A DNA stretch of 6,909 nt from Acidimicrobiales bacterium (lineage in GTDB: Bacteria; Actinomycetota; Acidimicrobiia; Acidimicrobiales; Poriferisodalaceae), in the NCBI GenBank assembly GCA_020439485.1, contig JAGQSP010000031.1, positions 1-6,909 of the forward strand, in the 5' to 3' direction. Numbering within the stretch: position 1 is the stretch's first letter; every line of letters starts with the position of its first letter. This document shows, piece after piece, positions 6,721-6,909 of the stretch. The notes under the pieces are model-generated. The model saw only the letters and a program-made list of their open reading frames with translations. It was not told where the DNA came from and made no database searches. The position numbers were made by a program, and so were the translations under genes.

Positions 6721-6909
6721 TCTCCAGAGCGCGGCCAAGATGCAGAAGCCGGGCCGCGGCGTGCTGGCCCGCGTCAGGGTCGGCGCCGGTCAGCTCCTGT
6801 CTGTGCCCGTGTATTTCGGATACGAGGTGGCGGTCAGGGCGATGAACATCGACCGCTTGCTGGCCAGTCGCAAGGGTCTCAGCTCCGCTCTGACCGAGCG
6901 GGTCGAGTG
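6713..6909 (+). CDS. Unidentified protein, 3' partial
   Basis: An open frame starts at ATG 6713, overlaps the dehydrogenase stop by eight bases and runs to the window edge without a stop (65 codons visible). It begins MADLQSAAKMQKPGRG, continues through a mixed basic/apolar stretch ('VLARVRVGAGQLLSVPVYFGYEVAVRAM') and ends '...LSSALTERVE'. I do not recognise the family. The 28-57 stretch is moderately hydrophobic, with Tyr and Arg, and is not a clear membrane helix; there is no signal peptide. The overlap and strand suggest it is translated with the dehydrogenase. The AGAC/GAGA purines before the ATG are at best a weak ribosome binding site. The gene call is fairly safe because the overlap is typical of this genome and the frame stays open, but only the N-terminus is visible. 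Confidence 0.6.
   Translation, partial: MADLQSAAKMQKPGRGVLARVRVGAGQLLSVPVYFGYEVAVRAMNIDRLLASRKGLSSALTERVE

Noticed and set aside
6567..6845. 92-codon + strand open frame across the end of the dehydrogenase gene
   Set aside because: It lies in another frame inside the dehydrogenase C-terminus and conflicts with the better-placed frame starting at 6713; its translation is Arg/Cys/Trp-rich without motifs.

Overview
High-GC, densely packed bacterial DNA with five genes, all on the + strand and separated by overlaps or a 41-base gap. Codon usage, overlapping stop/start junctions and a Thr-rich 'TTTTTTTTTIPP' linker in a secreted protein suggest an actinobacterium (Actinomycetota). A type IV pilus-bearing lineage such as Acidimicrobiia is a reasonable guess, but the sequence does not prove it. 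There is no RNA gene, insertion sequence, CRISPR array or integration site that I can support, and no gene-free stretch longer than about 40 bases.

Region 1 (1-5821) is a three-gene, translationally coupled cassette for the cell envelope. The first gene (5' end cut off by the window) encodes a PilX-like/DUF4900-type pilus-assembly protein with a pilin-like N-terminal hydrophobic helix. Its stop codon overlaps the start of a 1081-residue secreted protein. That protein is built from a signal peptide, three gap-free 109-residue Cys-containing repeats (DUF11-like), a poly-Thr linker, further beta-rich DUF11-like modules and a C-terminal SdrD B-like domain. Its end overlaps a lipoprotein gene whose product looks like a small WD40/TolB-type beta-propeller. 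The order resembles the proteobacterial pairing of a minor pilin (PilX) with a large secreted tip adhesin (PilY1). I infer a pilus-associated or surface adhesin module in which the propeller is a separate, membrane-anchored protein.

Region 2 (5822-6909) is functionally unrelated. After a 41-base gap carrying a good ribosome binding site, there is a 285-residue NAD(P)-dependent dehydrogenase of the 6-phosphogluconate/beta-hydroxyacid dehydrogenase superfamily with a DUF1932-type C-terminal half. Its last eight bases overlap the start of a further gene that runs off the right edge of the window and that I cannot identify.

The long antisense and alternate-frame open frames, including one of 791 codons on the - strand, are shadows produced by high GC and are not annotated.
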